A stretch of 49,771 nt of DNA from an uncultured Muribaculaceae bacterium (GCA_910586975.1 CAJUKX010000019.1:1-49771); one strand, 5' to 3'; numbered from the stretch's first letter, positions 16,113 to 24,761 are shown. Notes: generated by a model from the sequence alone, not told the origin. Translations and numbers: made by a program.

Positions 16113-16282
16113 TCGTGTTTATGTTTCAGCAGTCAAGACTGCTAATTTCAACTTCTTCTCCAATGAAAAAACAGTCGGAGGATGAAGTTGCCGGTGTATC
16201 AAGGCTTGGCATCCAACATAAGAAAGGATGCTGTTTGGTATTGAAGGGCCAAGTTGCCCCTCGTTGAATCTTTGTCGCAGTG

Positions 16283-16315
16283 CAAAAATAATATCGGGAG
16301 GCGCAGATTTCCAAA
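16283..16315 (-). promoter_or_regulatory. Promoter candidate for the small HTH gene
   Basis: Minus strand TTTG (16315-16312), 21 bp, TATTTTTG (16290-16283). The -33 box lies in the palindrome CAAATATTTG of repeat copy A. An equivalent pair with the same 21-bp spacing is found at repeat copy C (16988-17020). Confidence 0.55.
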
Positions 16316-17160
16316 TATTTGTATCCCTTGGACGCACAAAGTATAGCTATGGCCGCATTTGGCCACTTGAAGCAGCCAATGTCCAACCGATATTTTCCCG
16401 ATAATTATCTGCTACTTCTCGCGTTGCAACGGATAGCTCATGTGTCCATAAGTCCTTATAGACCTATATCCAAAATATTAAGAGAAATATGTTTATATAT
16501 CGCTGTCTGAATAGTAAGAATTTAGTATCCGTATTGATGTAGAAATATCTCAGTAGCCAACGATTTATAAAAATCTGTATGGTAAAAATAATATATGGAT
16601 TTTAATATCAATGGGCATTGAAAGAAATACATATCTCTTACATGGCATCCATAAATACGGATTGAAATATTAGTATCCACACTAATCCACATTGGAATAT
16701 TTGTCAGCACGTAACCGCAAAAAGTATGGATATGGCCGTATTTTCGCCATTTATACAGGTGCGAATCCACTTTGGACATGGACATCCGTACATAAGTACC
16801 TTAGGAATTGAGGAACTTAGGAATCTATTGTTCAATAAATTGACTTTTCAATCGGTTGATAGCTCAACAAGATTGCTAATACATTGGATTATAGATAATT
16901 CAATAGACAAACATTACAATAGAAGTGTCGTTCCGAAGATTAGTATATTGAACGCCTTAATTGCAGGTTTGTCAATCAAATTCTTTGCAAATATACAATC
17001 CAATCATTCAGATTTCCAAATATTTGCATAGCTCGACCGCATAAAGTACCCATATTTCCGCATTCTTCCTCGTGTTTTCCACCTCCTGTCTTGGCTTCGT
17101 GTAGATAAATCTCATAATTTTTGTAGAACAAGCCTATTCTGCATTGCAAACATCAGTTAT
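16316..17160. repeat. Gene-poor stretch with three degenerate copies of a ~57-bp promoter-region repeat
   Basis: Copies start at 16304 (A), 16694 (B, partly decayed, one extra base) and 17009 (C). A and C share CAGATTTCCAAATATTTG exactly, then align without gaps through CGCA-AAAGTA and CCGCATT. On the minus strand A and C each form a TTTG-21-TAnnTTTG promoter. Between them the sequence is AT-rich, with recurring words such as TAGTATCC and TACGGATTGA in both orientations. No convincing gene was seen: the longest plus-strand frame (16726-17031) has no family resemblance and unusual composition. Confidence 0.6.
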
Positions 17161-17170
17161 AATATGCAGG

Positions 17171-17284
17171 ATGTTCACATGAACATAGCAAGGTGTCTTT
17201 TGAGTAACTCAAAAGGTTTTGGGGAACCGAGGCCCCACAAAACAACCTTGCAATGTAAAGGGAGTGCTCCGAAGTCGCACTCCC
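17171..17284. ncRNA. Cluster of hairpins; possible three-way-junction RNA and yhcG terminator
   Basis: Stems: ATGTTCA/TGAACAT (17171-17186), an outer stem GCAAGGT/ACCTTGC (17188-17194 with 17245-17251) enclosing CTTTTGAGT/ACTCAAAAG (17197-17215) and GTTTTG-GGG/CCCC-CAAAAC (17216-17243), then GGGAGTGC/GCACTCCC (17260-17284). The last hairpin can terminate yhcG transcription on the minus strand. The junction could be a small structured RNA or a palindromic element. The strand and identity are not settled. Confidence 0.45.
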
Positions 17285-17365
17285 CATTTTCCGTTCCGCT
17301 GAAAGCTGAGATAGCATGTTCAAACGGCGTTGAAATTTGTATCAAATCCCGTTGCCACGGCTTGG

Positions 17366-18502
17366 TTACAGCAATTTTTTTAGGTCTTCCACATCTGGCA
17401 ATGCCTCGCGTAGTTTCTCAGGCATATCGGAGTTCATGCGGTAAGTGGCTACGCCCATCGGCTTGGCGTAGTCCTGAATTACGTATTCAACGAAGTCTTT
17501 GTCAGCGGTCTTGCAAAGCACGATACCGATTGATGGATTTTCATGGGGCTTCTTTACCTTATCATCGAGAATACGCAGATAAGTCATCAGCTGGGCGAGA
17601 TAGCTGGTCTTGAAATCGCCGGTTTTCAGTTCCACGACTACAAGACAATTCAACTCGCGGTTGAAGAAAAGCAGGTCGGGGAAGAAGTCGTGAGAGAAAA
17701 CCTCAAGATGATATTGATTGCCGACGAAAGCAAAATCGCGCCCGAAAGTCATGATGAACTTCTTGATGTTGTGAACAATCTCTTTCTCTACCACTCGCTC
17801 ATCAATATCCTGATAGTCGCGGATGCCGATTTCTTCGGTGTTGATGAAGTCGAGGAGATATTCGTCCTTAAACATACTGAGGGCCTTGATGGCATCGCGG
17901 CTGTCTTTGATGGTCACTCCGAAATTGGATGGCATCACACCGTAATGGTCGGCGACATTTTCTTTGATTTGCTGCTGGAGGAAACGTGTATCCCACTTGT
18001 TTTCAAGAGCCAGTTTAATATATTTCCAGCGTTTGTGAACGTCTTTTTCGCCATTCAAGATTCTGACATGATGAGTAAAACTCAAATTGCCAAATAACTC
18101 CAAATCGTCAATCGTGATTGGCGATTTGGGTGATAGCAATAGAGTGGTCTCTATTTCGCCAATCATGATTGGCGAAATAGCCAACGTGTCCTTTGATTCA
18201 AAGACTGGAGACCATTCTTCATAGAACATTCTCATATTCTTGAGACTGCTTTCCGAGAACCCTTTCAGTCCGGGGAGTTCCTTGCGCAGTCGTTCAGAAA
18301 TGGTCTTGATGGCGCCAGTTCCCCAGAATCCTTCACGGGAATTGGCAGAGATATATCGTCCGATGCCGTAATATAGCGACAGCATTTCACGGTTGACCAA
18401 CCTCGCCGCCTGATACTGACTGCGGAGAATGGCTTCTTTTATGGTGTTGACCGCAACGCTATAGTCGGTTGTCGGGTTCGATGAGAATTTTTCTATCTTC
18501 AT
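17366..18502 (-). CDS. yhcG: YhcG/DUF1016-family PD-(D/E)xK nuclease
   Basis: 378 aa from the ATG at 18502 (MKIEKFSSNPTTDYSV), preferred over a start 60 bp upstream because it fits the family N-terminus. The DUF1016 N-terminal helical domain (YYGIGRYIS..., LSFTHHVRIL) is followed by the C-terminal nuclease domain. That domain carries DLLFFNRELNCLVVVELKTG, with the acidic D and E-x-K catalytic pattern. The family is common in RM and defence islands and may act on DNA ends or stabilise RM loci. The exact role is unsettled. The linker between the domains' conserved parts contains the hairpin array at 18100-18180. It reads toward the HTH gene. Confidence 0.88.
   Translation of the reverse strand: MKIEKFSSNPTTDYSVAVNTIKEAILRSQYQAARLVNREMLSLYYGIGRYISANSREGFWGTGAIKTISERLRKELPGLKGFSESSLKNMRMFYEEWSPVFESKDTLAISPIMIGEIETTLLLSPKSPITIDDLELFGNLSFTHHVRILNGEKDVHKRWKYIKLALENKWDTRFLQQQIKENVADHYGVMPSNFGVTIKDSRDAIKALSMFKDEYLLDFINTEEIGIRDYQDIDERVVEKEIVHNIKKFIMTFGRDFAFVGNQYHLEVFSHDFFPDLLFFNRELNCLVVVELKTGDFKTSYLAQLMTYLRILDDKVKKPHENPSIGIVLCKTADKDFVEYVIQDYAKPMGVATYRMNSDMPEKLREALPDVEDLKKLL
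18100..18180. repeat. Three consecutive hairpins inside the yhcG coding sequence
   Basis: Stems: CCAAATCG-CAATC/GATTG-CGATTTGG (18100-18129, one T-G pair), AATAGAG/CTCTATT (18138-18155) and a perfect 14-bp stem with loop AT (18151-18180, CTATTTCGCCAATC left arm). The first and third are related in sequence (TCGCCAATCA-GATTG core). The region encodes a linker (MIGEIETTLLLSPKSPITID) that varies between DUF1016 proteins as I remember them. Confidence 0.85.
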
Positions 18503-18607
18503 GGCGATTGCGAATTTACGAATTATTTGTCGGTCGGTCAAATTTCTTTCAGAATCGCGCACCGAGCTAAAGCTCGAAATACGATATTTGCCGACTCGCG
18601 AATATAA

Positions 18608-20002
18608 CTATTTTTGAATTGCCGAGAGTATGGCGGCTATCTCTTCGGGTGACATTCCTTTCAGCGCCTCAATTACCTCCTCTTTCTTATCCTTGGGCTT
18701 CTCAACGCCGCCGAAAAGGTTGATGAGGGCGTTGTCGGTTTTCTGCGTATCGAAGTTGCCCATATATCTCTCGGTAGTGGCAAGGTTGCTGTGAGCCAGC
18801 AGCTCTTTTACGATACCGCTGTCAAGTCCGGTTTCCTTTGCAACCTTAGCGAATGAATGACGTGAGATATGGAACGACACATTCTTACTGATTTCAGCCT
18901 TCTCCGCAATCTTTTTCAGATATTTGTTGATGAGGGCGTTCTTGGCGGAGACGGCGGCATAGAGTGTCTTGCGCATATCCGGTGTAATTGTCCTCTTGTC
19001 GGCAGTGGTTACATATTTCGCATACGGAGCCGTATTGTCGAGCAGTGGGAAGATATAATCATCAGGCTTGGCATCGGGTCGGAAATAATGCTTCAATATT
19101 TCCAATGCCTGCGGCACAAGGACAATGTCGCGGAATTTACCGTTCTTATCCATTGAATAAATCAAGCGGCCCTCGGAAGACACATTGCGCCAGCGCAACT
19201 GAATGAAGTCTGCGGCGCGTATTCCGGCACAATAGAAACTGAACAGGAAATAATTCCTTACGTTCCATATCAGTGAGCCTTCCGGCAAATCAAGATTGAT
19301 GATACGCTGAATCTCCGCCATTTCCAACTTCTCTTTCATAGTAGGCACACCCTTGTATGAGAATTTCAAGAAGGGATTTTTGTCGGCCGACATATAACCG
19401 AGATTGATTGCGCGGTTAACGAGAGTCTTGAAGATGTTGAGTTGCACCTCTATGGTATTCGGGTGGAGCAACTTTTCGGGATTCTTCTCATTCTTCCACT
19501 TGTGGAGAAAATTGTTGAACTTGGTCAGGAACTCCACCGTCAGGTCTTCCATCGTGATGTCGTGCATACGCATCTTCTTACGGAAAGCGTCGAGTTTATT
19601 GCAAAGCCCTACATACTTGCGCATATTCCTGAATCCACCCTCCTCCTCAATCTCTTTCGCTCGTTCACGGGCAAAGGCAAGGAATGAAGGCGAGACAATC
19701 TCCTTGTCCATAGTCTTGATAATACGGGCCGATGATACCTCGCCATCATCTTCAAGCTCATTGTATGTTTCCTGCGCCTTGACCAACATAAGCCGCAACT
19801 GCTCATTGAGAGCTTTCGCATCGAGCACATTTGCACGAATCCAGTTATTGCCCTTGCACGACGGATTGAAATCGTCAATGTGTTTCAGTTGAATACCGGT
19901 TTTCTTTTTGGTGCGCTTCTTACCCACCGTCACCATCAGGTAAAGGTTGTAGGTCTTGTTTCTTGTCGGACGATGGTCTAGCTCAAATCGGAATGTAGCC
20001 AT
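18608..20002 (-). CDS. Tyrosine recombinase / integrase of the defence island
   Basis: 464 aa from the ATG at 20002 (MATFRFELDHRPTRNKTYNL), the usual Bacteroidetes integrase start; a longer start 90 bp upstream lacks similarity. An N-terminal arm-binding domain and SAM-like core-binding domain precede the catalytic domain with R (GIRAADFIQLRW), H-x-x-R (HISRHSFAKVAKE), H (LLAHSNLATTERYMG) and the nucleophile Y in that last motif. It probably mobilised or still mobilises the island to its left. The C-terminus ends EIAAILSAIQK. Promoter with tandem 12-mers at 20075-20118. Confidence 0.92.
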   Translation of the reverse strand: MATFRFELDHRPTRNKTYNLYLMVTVGKKRTKKKTGIQLKHIDDFNPSCKGNNWIRANVLDAKALNEQLRLMLVKAQETYNELEDDGEVSSARIIKTMDKEIVSPSFLAFARERAKEIEEEGGFRNMRKYVGLCNKLDAFRKKMRMHDITMEDLTVEFLTKFNNFLHKWKNEKNPEKLLHPNTIEVQLNIFKTLVNRAINLGYMSADKNPFLKFSYKGVPTMKEKLEMAEIQRIINLDLPEGSLIWNVRNYFLFSFYCAGIRAADFIQLRWRNVSSEGRLIYSMDKNGKFRDIVLVPQALEILKHYFRPDAKPDDYIFPLLDNTAPYAKYVTTADKRTITPDMRKTLYAAVSAKNALINKYLKKIAEKAEISKNVSFHISRHSFAKVAKETGLDSGIVKELLAHSNLATTERYMGNFDTQKTDNALINLFGGVEKPKDKKEEVIEALKGMSPEEIAAILSAIQK

Positions 20003-20074
20003 ATTGGAGAGAATTAAAGGGTTAAAATCAGATGGAATCACAGCCACTGAACGTAGCAGCACGCAATCCCACTG

Positions 20075-20118
20075 CAAATATAACTCAAACACGCTTTACG
20101 TGCAAATTTACGTGCAAA
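20075..20118 (-). promoter_or_regulatory. Integrase promoter overlapped by tandem 12-bp repeats
   Basis: Minus strand TTTG (20106-20103), 20 bp, TATATTTG (20082-20075), giving a leader of about 65 nt. Two perfect copies of TTTACGTGCAAA (20095-20106, 20107-20118) cover the -33 region. They could be arm-type recombinase sites or an autoregulatory operator. Confidence 0.65.
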
Positions 20119-20234
20119 ATTCCTCATTTTTAACACTTCAAAACTCACTGAAAGAAAAAGTTCCATTTGTATAATCCACTATATCAGTGCAATATAAACG
20201 GTATTTCAATGTAATAGAAAGTAAGTATATTAGT

Positions 20235-20528
20235 TCTGTTCTGGGCACAGATAATAGCTGTTAATCGTTTGATTAGCAGCTATTTACGTTTTATAAAGTC
20301 GCACAAAAGTCGCACATTTGCTGCAAACATCAGCAAAAATCGGCAAAATTTTTGAGTTTTCTGGCCTTTTTAAAATCCTGATAAATCTTAATTTACACGA
20401 AAAAGCGTTAAGCCGCACTCAATCTGAATCAGCAAAATTCCGGCTTGTAGCTGTCAAATTTACTGCATCAGTGTTCTTAATAGAAATTGCATTAAAAACG
20501 ATAGCATTTTTGATGACTTTTGGCGTGC
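20235..20528. repeat. 294-bp direct repeat, copy 1
   Basis: Begins TCTGTTCTGGGCACAGATAA and ends near GACTTTTGGCGTGC. It aligns without net length change to 28613-28906, with roughly nine in ten bases matching by eye. It contains a tandem GTCGCACAAAAGTCGCACA motif at about 20298. Frames in the two copies differ by many amino-acid changes, so it is probably noncoding. With the 20003-20234 leader it fills the gap between the two recombinase genes. Confidence 0.85.
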
Positions 20529-20609
20529 TGGATTATACTGAATGTAGCTGATATTTATCAACTAATACTGCATTGCTAAATTATGTAATATGCTTGTATA
20601 TTTGACATT

Positions 20610-20651
20610 AGAAAAGCAGATAGAATGGCCGTCGATTCTATCTGCTTTTCT
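20610..20651. terminator. Strong hairpin terminator after the second tyrosine recombinase
   Basis: A perfect 17-bp stem (AGAAAAGCAGATAGAAT and its complement) with an 8-nt loop, 86 bp past the recombinase stop. U-rich on both sides, so it can work in both directions. Confidence 0.85.
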
Positions 20652-20736
20652 TGTTTAGTCTTTCAATGCACGTTATATGTGATGTAAACATATACTGAAT
20701 GGCAACAGCAGTCAAATATGCTTGCAACCGGCGGTA

Positions 20737-21888
20737 TCATTGAGTCAATTTATACATGGCTTTCTCTTTCAGTTTATCAGCTGCACGTACATACCGCTCT
20801 GTATGCTTGAGAGAGCTGTGCCCCAACAGACTTTTTATGGTATTCATGTCCGTGCCGTCACTGGCAAGATTGGTACCGAAACTGTGGCGGGCGCAGTGCC
20901 ATGTGATGTGTTTGTCTATGCCGGCGGCTTTTACCCACTTCTTTAATTCTTTTCCGCATGTGGTGTCTGATGGTAGATCAAAAATAACAATATCTGTACC
21001 GGCATAAGATTGATTTAACTTTATATAGTCGAAGTGTCTTGGACTGAGAGGTACACTGACACTATCGCCGGTCTTCTGCTGAATGAACTCCAGTGTTGAT
21101 CCTTTGATGTTGCTGTATGTTATAGCTCTTACATCACAGAAACGCAATCCGGTATAAGCACTGAACAGGAAAGCCCGGCGAATCACGTCTTTTTCTCCAG
21201 CGTAATGTGTATTTTCAAGTAGCACCAATTCTTCTTTGGTAAGCACATCCTTCTCAACCGATCCTTTGCATGGCACCACGATACTATCACAAAAATTCCG
21301 ACTCATAATACCGTCTTGAAAAGCATGCTTCATCATCTTCTTGAATCTCTGCCATAAGCTGTGCGGGCCTTCTCCGGCAAATCTCTTCAAAAGATACTCA
21401 GCATATCCTTCAAGCATTCTCTTTGTAATCTGTTCCGGTGCTATTCTTATTGTGAAACAGAAATAAGCCGGCTGTTCACCCAGATAATCTTTGAATGTCC
21501 TGATTGCTCTTAAGAAATGACGTTTGTCGGCCTTTTCATAATTGTCATAATAATCCTGCATATAGTCAAAATAGTTGTCATAGCGGATTAGCTCTTCTCC
21601 ATGCTTGATGCTCTGCATTTCTTTAATTCTTTCCAGTTGTATGGCCTGTGCCAATCTGATGGTTTCACAATTCTTTGCACGTTCTGCTGCTGTTTTAGGC
21701 TTGTCTGTTATGTAAAGACTCAACCATTCAGACCGGGAATGCTTCTTACGTGTTGACTCCCCGGTATTTTCGTCCAATAGATGCTCATGCCCCAGATAAT
21801 ATTCAAGAAAAAGCGATATTGTCTGGCCATTTTTCAATTTTCTGCCCCTCAGCTTGGGGTTGTCTGTTTCTAAGTTGCTAAATTTCAT
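20737..21888 (-). CDS. Tyrosine recombinase of the small mobile module
   Basis: 383 aa. The N-terminal arm/core-binding region (KFSNLETDNPKLRGRKLKNG...) precedes a catalytic domain with R (TGLRFCDVRAITYSNIKG), H-x-x-R (HCARHSFGTNLASDG), H (LLGHSSLKHTERYV) and Tyr nucleophile in the last motif. Shorter than and not closely related to the 464-aa recombinase at 18608. It is divergent from the replication gene at 22148 across a 259-bp AT-rich region. Probably the integrase of the element holding 22148-24899. Confidence 0.92.
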   Translation of the reverse strand: MKFSNLETDNPKLRGRKLKNGQTISLFLEYYLGHEHLLDENTGESTRKKHSRSEWLSLYITDKPKTAAERAKNCETIRLAQAIQLERIKEMQSIKHGEELIRYDNYFDYMQDYYDNYEKADKRHFLRAIRTFKDYLGEQPAYFCFTIRIAPEQITKRMLEGYAEYLLKRFAGEGPHSLWQRFKKMMKHAFQDGIMSRNFCDSIVVPCKGSVEKDVLTKEELVLLENTHYAGEKDVIRRAFLFSAYTGLRFCDVRAITYSNIKGSTLEFIQQKTGDSVSVPLSPRHFDYIKLNQSYAGTDIVIFDLPSDTTCGKELKKWVKAAGIDKHITWHCARHSFGTNLASDGTDMNTIKSLLGHSSLKHTERYVRAADKLKEKAMYKLTQ

Positions 21889-21929
21889 GTAATTAAAACT
21901 GATGAATTTTTATATGAGAAGATTTTCTT

Positions 21930-22112
21930 CCCCTCTATATAGCATACGACAAAAATAGACGTTAGTTTTTTTTCAAAAAAATTATTACTCCTAATTAGGC
22001 CTAAAACATCCATTAAATCAATGGATTATCACGCTGAAAATTTCTGAAAAATAATTTTTGGTGCAAATTAAAAAAACTAAACCCATTTTTTTGCGAATAC
22101 TATATAGAGGGG
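21930..22112. promoter_or_regulatory. Divergent intergenic region bounded by 13-bp inverted repeats
   Basis: CCCCTCTATATAG (21930-21942) and CTATATAGAGGGG (22100-22112) are perfect inverted copies about 160 bp apart. Between them lie CCTAATTAGG and CCATT-AAATC-AATGG palindromes in very AT-rich DNA. Candidates are paired operators for the divergent int and rep promoters, an origin, or recombinase sites. Confidence 0.5.
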
Positions 22113-22147
22113 GACACATTTTTTCCCTCATAAAAATTTAAAATAAA

Positions 22148-23317
22148 TTGAAAATGACCAATCAAAATCTCAGCAGTTCTTACATAGATTATCATGTAAC
22201 AAACCTGCAAAAATGCACAAGTGCATCATTGCCGCATTCACGTCCGGTGACATTTGACAGACTTCGACTTATGACATCTGTATCATATATAGATGTCAAA
22301 AATCCAGATGAGTTTGAGAAGATTGAACAACCCGGTAAAGAATCGTTGTCTCTGAGATATGAGACGACACATCCATTCCATGTATGGTTGCATCTCAACT
22401 ATGATACCGGTAAAGCCGTCATGGACTTCTCCGGTAAAACGCTGCTTGATGACTACCCGCTGCTGATAAGCACTGACACCATACAGACGTGCTTTGAAAA
22501 CATCAACCGACTATGTGCCTTCAACATCGACATTGAAGCTGTTCTGCAAGATTCCACTGTGGTCCAGTGCGACGTTACAAGTGATGTTGCCAGCACAACC
22601 CCACTGAGACAGCTGGCTTCAAGTCTGATGCTGAAGAACAACAAGAAATGGTGCATAGCTGAGAAGAACGACCATCTGCTTGCATTCCAGAACACAGTCT
22701 CCACCAAGCGCCGCAAGATGCGTCTTATTGTCTATGACAAATGGTACGACATGGACAAAGCCGCACGTGCTATTTTTCTCAATTCAGTCACTGATCCGGA
22801 CAAGATGACTGAGTATTTTAATGACAAGATCCGCTTTGAGCTTAAGCTGAATTCTGTAGACCGCCTGCGTCATTGCCTGAAGATTGAGTCAACGTCATTG
22901 TTTGACGTTCTCTACTCTCAGACCGATCCGATAGCCACTGTACTTGATGAAGTAATGGAAGGCAACATCTACTCCAGCTTACGTAAGCAATGCCCCACAA
23001 TGAAGTCACTGCTTCAACTGCTGCTGATAGCCTTCTGCAACTATGAAGCGACCAACGTCGAGACTGTCATCAGAGACTATCTGCCTCCTAAATCATCACC
23101 AACAAGACAGCTTGAGAAATTTAAGCCGATGCTTTCAGAGCTGAATAAGATGCAGTCTTTCTCTATTGACAGCTATTCATTTGATTTTCTGCGTAGTCAC
23201 TTGATGAGTATGCTTGCCGCCTGCACCGTCAATGATGACACACTAACTTTAAACGGAATTTATAAAACCAATAAAAATTTATCACATGAAAACTACTATG
23301 AACCAGAATCTCTTTAA
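22148..23317 (+). CDS. Putative phage/plasmid replication initiation protein (II/X-like)
   Basis: 389 aa, start MKMTNQNLSSSYIDYHVTNL (second Met two codons later is equally possible). The central FHVWLHLNYD stretch, RLIVYDKWYDMDKA and KIRFELKLNSVDRLRHCLKI resemble the N-terminal region of filamentous-phage gene II/X replication proteins. Those are rolling-circle initiators that also occur in small Bacteroidetes elements. The His and Tyr residues needed for a HUH/Tyr nickase are present in these segments, but I cannot confirm their alignment. It overlaps the HTH gene by 32 bp. Replication of an excised circle is the inferred role. Confidence 0.55.
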   Translation: MKMTNQNLSSSYIDYHVTNLQKCTSASLPHSRPVTFDRLRLMTSVSYIDVKNPDEFEKIEQPGKESLSLRYETTHPFHVWLHLNYDTGKAVMDFSGKTLLDDYPLLISTDTIQTCFENINRLCAFNIDIEAVLQDSTVVQCDVTSDVASTTPLRQLASSLMLKNNKKWCIAEKNDHLLAFQNTVSTKRRKMRLIVYDKWYDMDKAARAIFLNSVTDPDKMTEYFNDKIRFELKLNSVDRLRHCLKIESTSLFDVLYSQTDPIATVLDEVMEGNIYSSLRKQCPTMKSLLQLLLIAFCNYEATNVETVIRDYLPPKSSPTRQLEKFKPMLSELNKMQSFSIDSYSFDFLRSHLMSMLAACTVNDDTLTLNGIYKTNKNLSHENYYEPESL

Positions 23318-23639
23318 GGTAGACAACAATAATAGCATTTACATTTTTAAGAAAATTATATCTGAAATTATTGAAGAAAAACTCAATCAACTCAATTTTG
23401 AAACAAAAGATATATTTAATGTTGAAGAAGCTTCCAAGTATCTTAATTTATCGAAGAGCACTCTATATAAATTGACATCCAATAAACAGATTCCACACTA
23501 TAAGCCCACCGGTAAATGTATTTTCTTTAAGAAAGCCGAGCTTGACGGCTGGATAGTGAGTGCACGAGTAGCCACTGATGATGAGCAGAAGCAAGCCGCC
23601 CATCAATACGTCTCAGCAACGCGTAAGCACCGCCGATGA
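23286..23639 (+). CDS. Excisionase-like HTH protein
   Basis: 117 aa. A charged N-terminal helix is followed by a helix_turn_helix_17/excisionase domain (FNVEEASKYLNLSKSTLYKL, then IPHYKPTGKCIFFKKAELDGW). The start could be 23286 or Met 23298; both lie within the 3' end of the rep gene, so they are coupled. It probably controls excision by the 20737 recombinase. The 3' end overlaps the convergent serine recombinase by 27 bp. Confidence 0.85.
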   Translation: MKTTMNQNLFKVDNNNSIYIFKKIISEIIEEKLNQLNFETKDIFNVEEASKYLNLSKSTLYKLTSNKQIPHYKPTGKCIFFKKAELDGWIVSARVATDDEQKQAAHQYVSATRKHRR

Positions 23640-24272
23640 TTGTGGACAGAATTCAGCTTTGATGCGTTGAGCAGTTGACAGACTCACGTCACATATCTTT
23701 GCTGCTTTACGCAACGAGGTGCCACGTCGCAGCTCTCTGATTAGTGCCCGGTACTCATGTGCTTTCTTTTCAGCACTCTTCACTGAGCCGCGCGTGCGCC
23801 CCAGCTTGCCGCCATCAGCCACATATTTAGCTCTGCCGGACGCGAGCCTGAAACGTATGTTCTCACGTTCAATCTCAGCACACGTTCCAAGCACAGATAT
23901 GAATATTGTGATGAACGGATTCTTGCTCCCGTCTTGCATAAACAAAGATATGTTCTCTTTCTGGAAGTAGATATTCAGACCATGCTCTTTGCACAGCCGC
24001 ACGTTTGCAAGTACTTCATCGACGTTACGCCCCAGACGTGACAGCTCGCTCATTAGCAGCACGTCCACATCGTTGCTGAAGCAATGCTCAAGACACTCTT
24101 GCAGCACCGCCCGGTCTTCGTTTCTGACCGCTCCTGAGATATGCTCTTCATAAATGCCGGCAATGTCCATGCCGCCGGTTGCTGCATAGCTTTTGAGATC
24201 CGCCACCTGTCGTGCCGTTGATTGTCTGTCGCCTGTCGAGCTGACTCGTGCATATATCACTGCTTTCTGCAT
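23613..24272 (-). CDS. Serine recombinase (resolvase/invertase type)
   Basis: 219 aa. The N-terminal resolvase domain has the nucleophile serine in YARVSSTGDRQS and an LLMSELSRLGRNVDEV motif. A C-terminal HTH follows (GTSLRKAAKICDVSLSTAQR). Full length for the Hin/Gin/Tn3-resolvase group. Candidate target sites (two inverted repeats) lie in its own upstream region at 24351-24403. It may resolve multimers of the element or invert a nearby segment. No invertible promoter was identified. Confidence 0.9.
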   Translation of the reverse strand: MQKAVIYARVSSTGDRQSTARQVADLKSYAATGGMDIAGIYEEHISGAVRNEDRAVLQECLEHCFSNDVDVLLMSELSRLGRNVDEVLANVRLCKEHGLNIYFQKENISLFMQDGSKNPFITIFISVLGTCAEIERENIRFRLASGRAKYVADGGKLGRTRGSVKSAEKKAHEYRALIRELRRGTSLRKAAKICDVSLSTAQRIKAEFCPQSSAVLTRC

Positions 24273-24350
24273 ATCTGTCTGTTTATCGGTTTATTACCCA
24301 AAGGTAGCAGATCTTTTTGAGATGCGCCAGAAAAATTCTTTGAATTTTTT

Positions 24351-24403
24351 GAATACATTTTTCAACTGTATTCAGCCCGTATTTCAGACTTTTTTGAATA
24401 CGG
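24351..24403. promoter_or_regulatory. Two adjacent inverted repeats upstream of the serine recombinase
   Basis: GAATACA/TGTATTC (24351-24373, spacer 9) and CCGTATT/AATACGG (24377-24403, spacer 13). Both share a GAATAC-type half-site. Layout and position fit res-like or autoregulatory sites for the recombinase; this is not proven. Confidence 0.4.
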
Positions 24404-24457
24404 TTTTAGTTTGAATATAAAAACATCATTAACACAATATAAATCCTCATTTACATT

Positions 24458-24706
24458 ATGAAATCAATTACAACAAACAGTGGCAACCCCACACCAATCA
24501 GAATTGAAGAGTATATCACCGCCAATGGTGAGACTCGTTATAGACTTGTAAAATTTGAAGACGGTTCTGTCGTAGATGACTGTCAAGGTTACGGTATCAA
24601 AGACTATGACCGTGCTGTAAACTATGCTAAAGTAAAGAAGAATTGCGTCTTGATTGCAGCACCGGAATATACCGATCAGCATGGCACATCAGATGCTCTT
24701 TTCTGA
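24458..24706 (+). CDS. Hypothetical 82-aa protein of the mobile module
   Basis: Starts MKSITTNSGNPTPIRIEEYI and ends YTDQHGTSDALF. Small, soluble, with beta-strand-like alternation (RYRLVKFEDGSVVDDCQGYG) and no known motif. It is followed 55 bp later by a 45-aa ORF on the same strand. Likely a cargo or accessory gene. Not recognised. Confidence 0.55.
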   Translation: MKSITTNSGNPTPIRIEEYITANGETRYRLVKFEDGSVVDDCQGYGIKDYDRAVNYAKVKKNCVLIAAPEYTDQHGTSDALF

Positions 24707-24761
24707 TTACGCTTTCCAAAAAGTGAGATAAATACTATAAAGAAAACCCAACGTATATACT

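Noticed and set aside
16726..17031. 101-codon plus-strand frame in the repeat-rich intergenic region
   Set aside because: No similarity to a known family, overlaps repeat copies B and C, and runs against the direction of the local promoters.
20318..20551. Plus-strand frame in the 294-bp repeat, similar to one at 28696-28998
   Set aside because: The copies differ by many non-conservative amino-acid changes and different ends; no start signal; treated as noncoding repeat.
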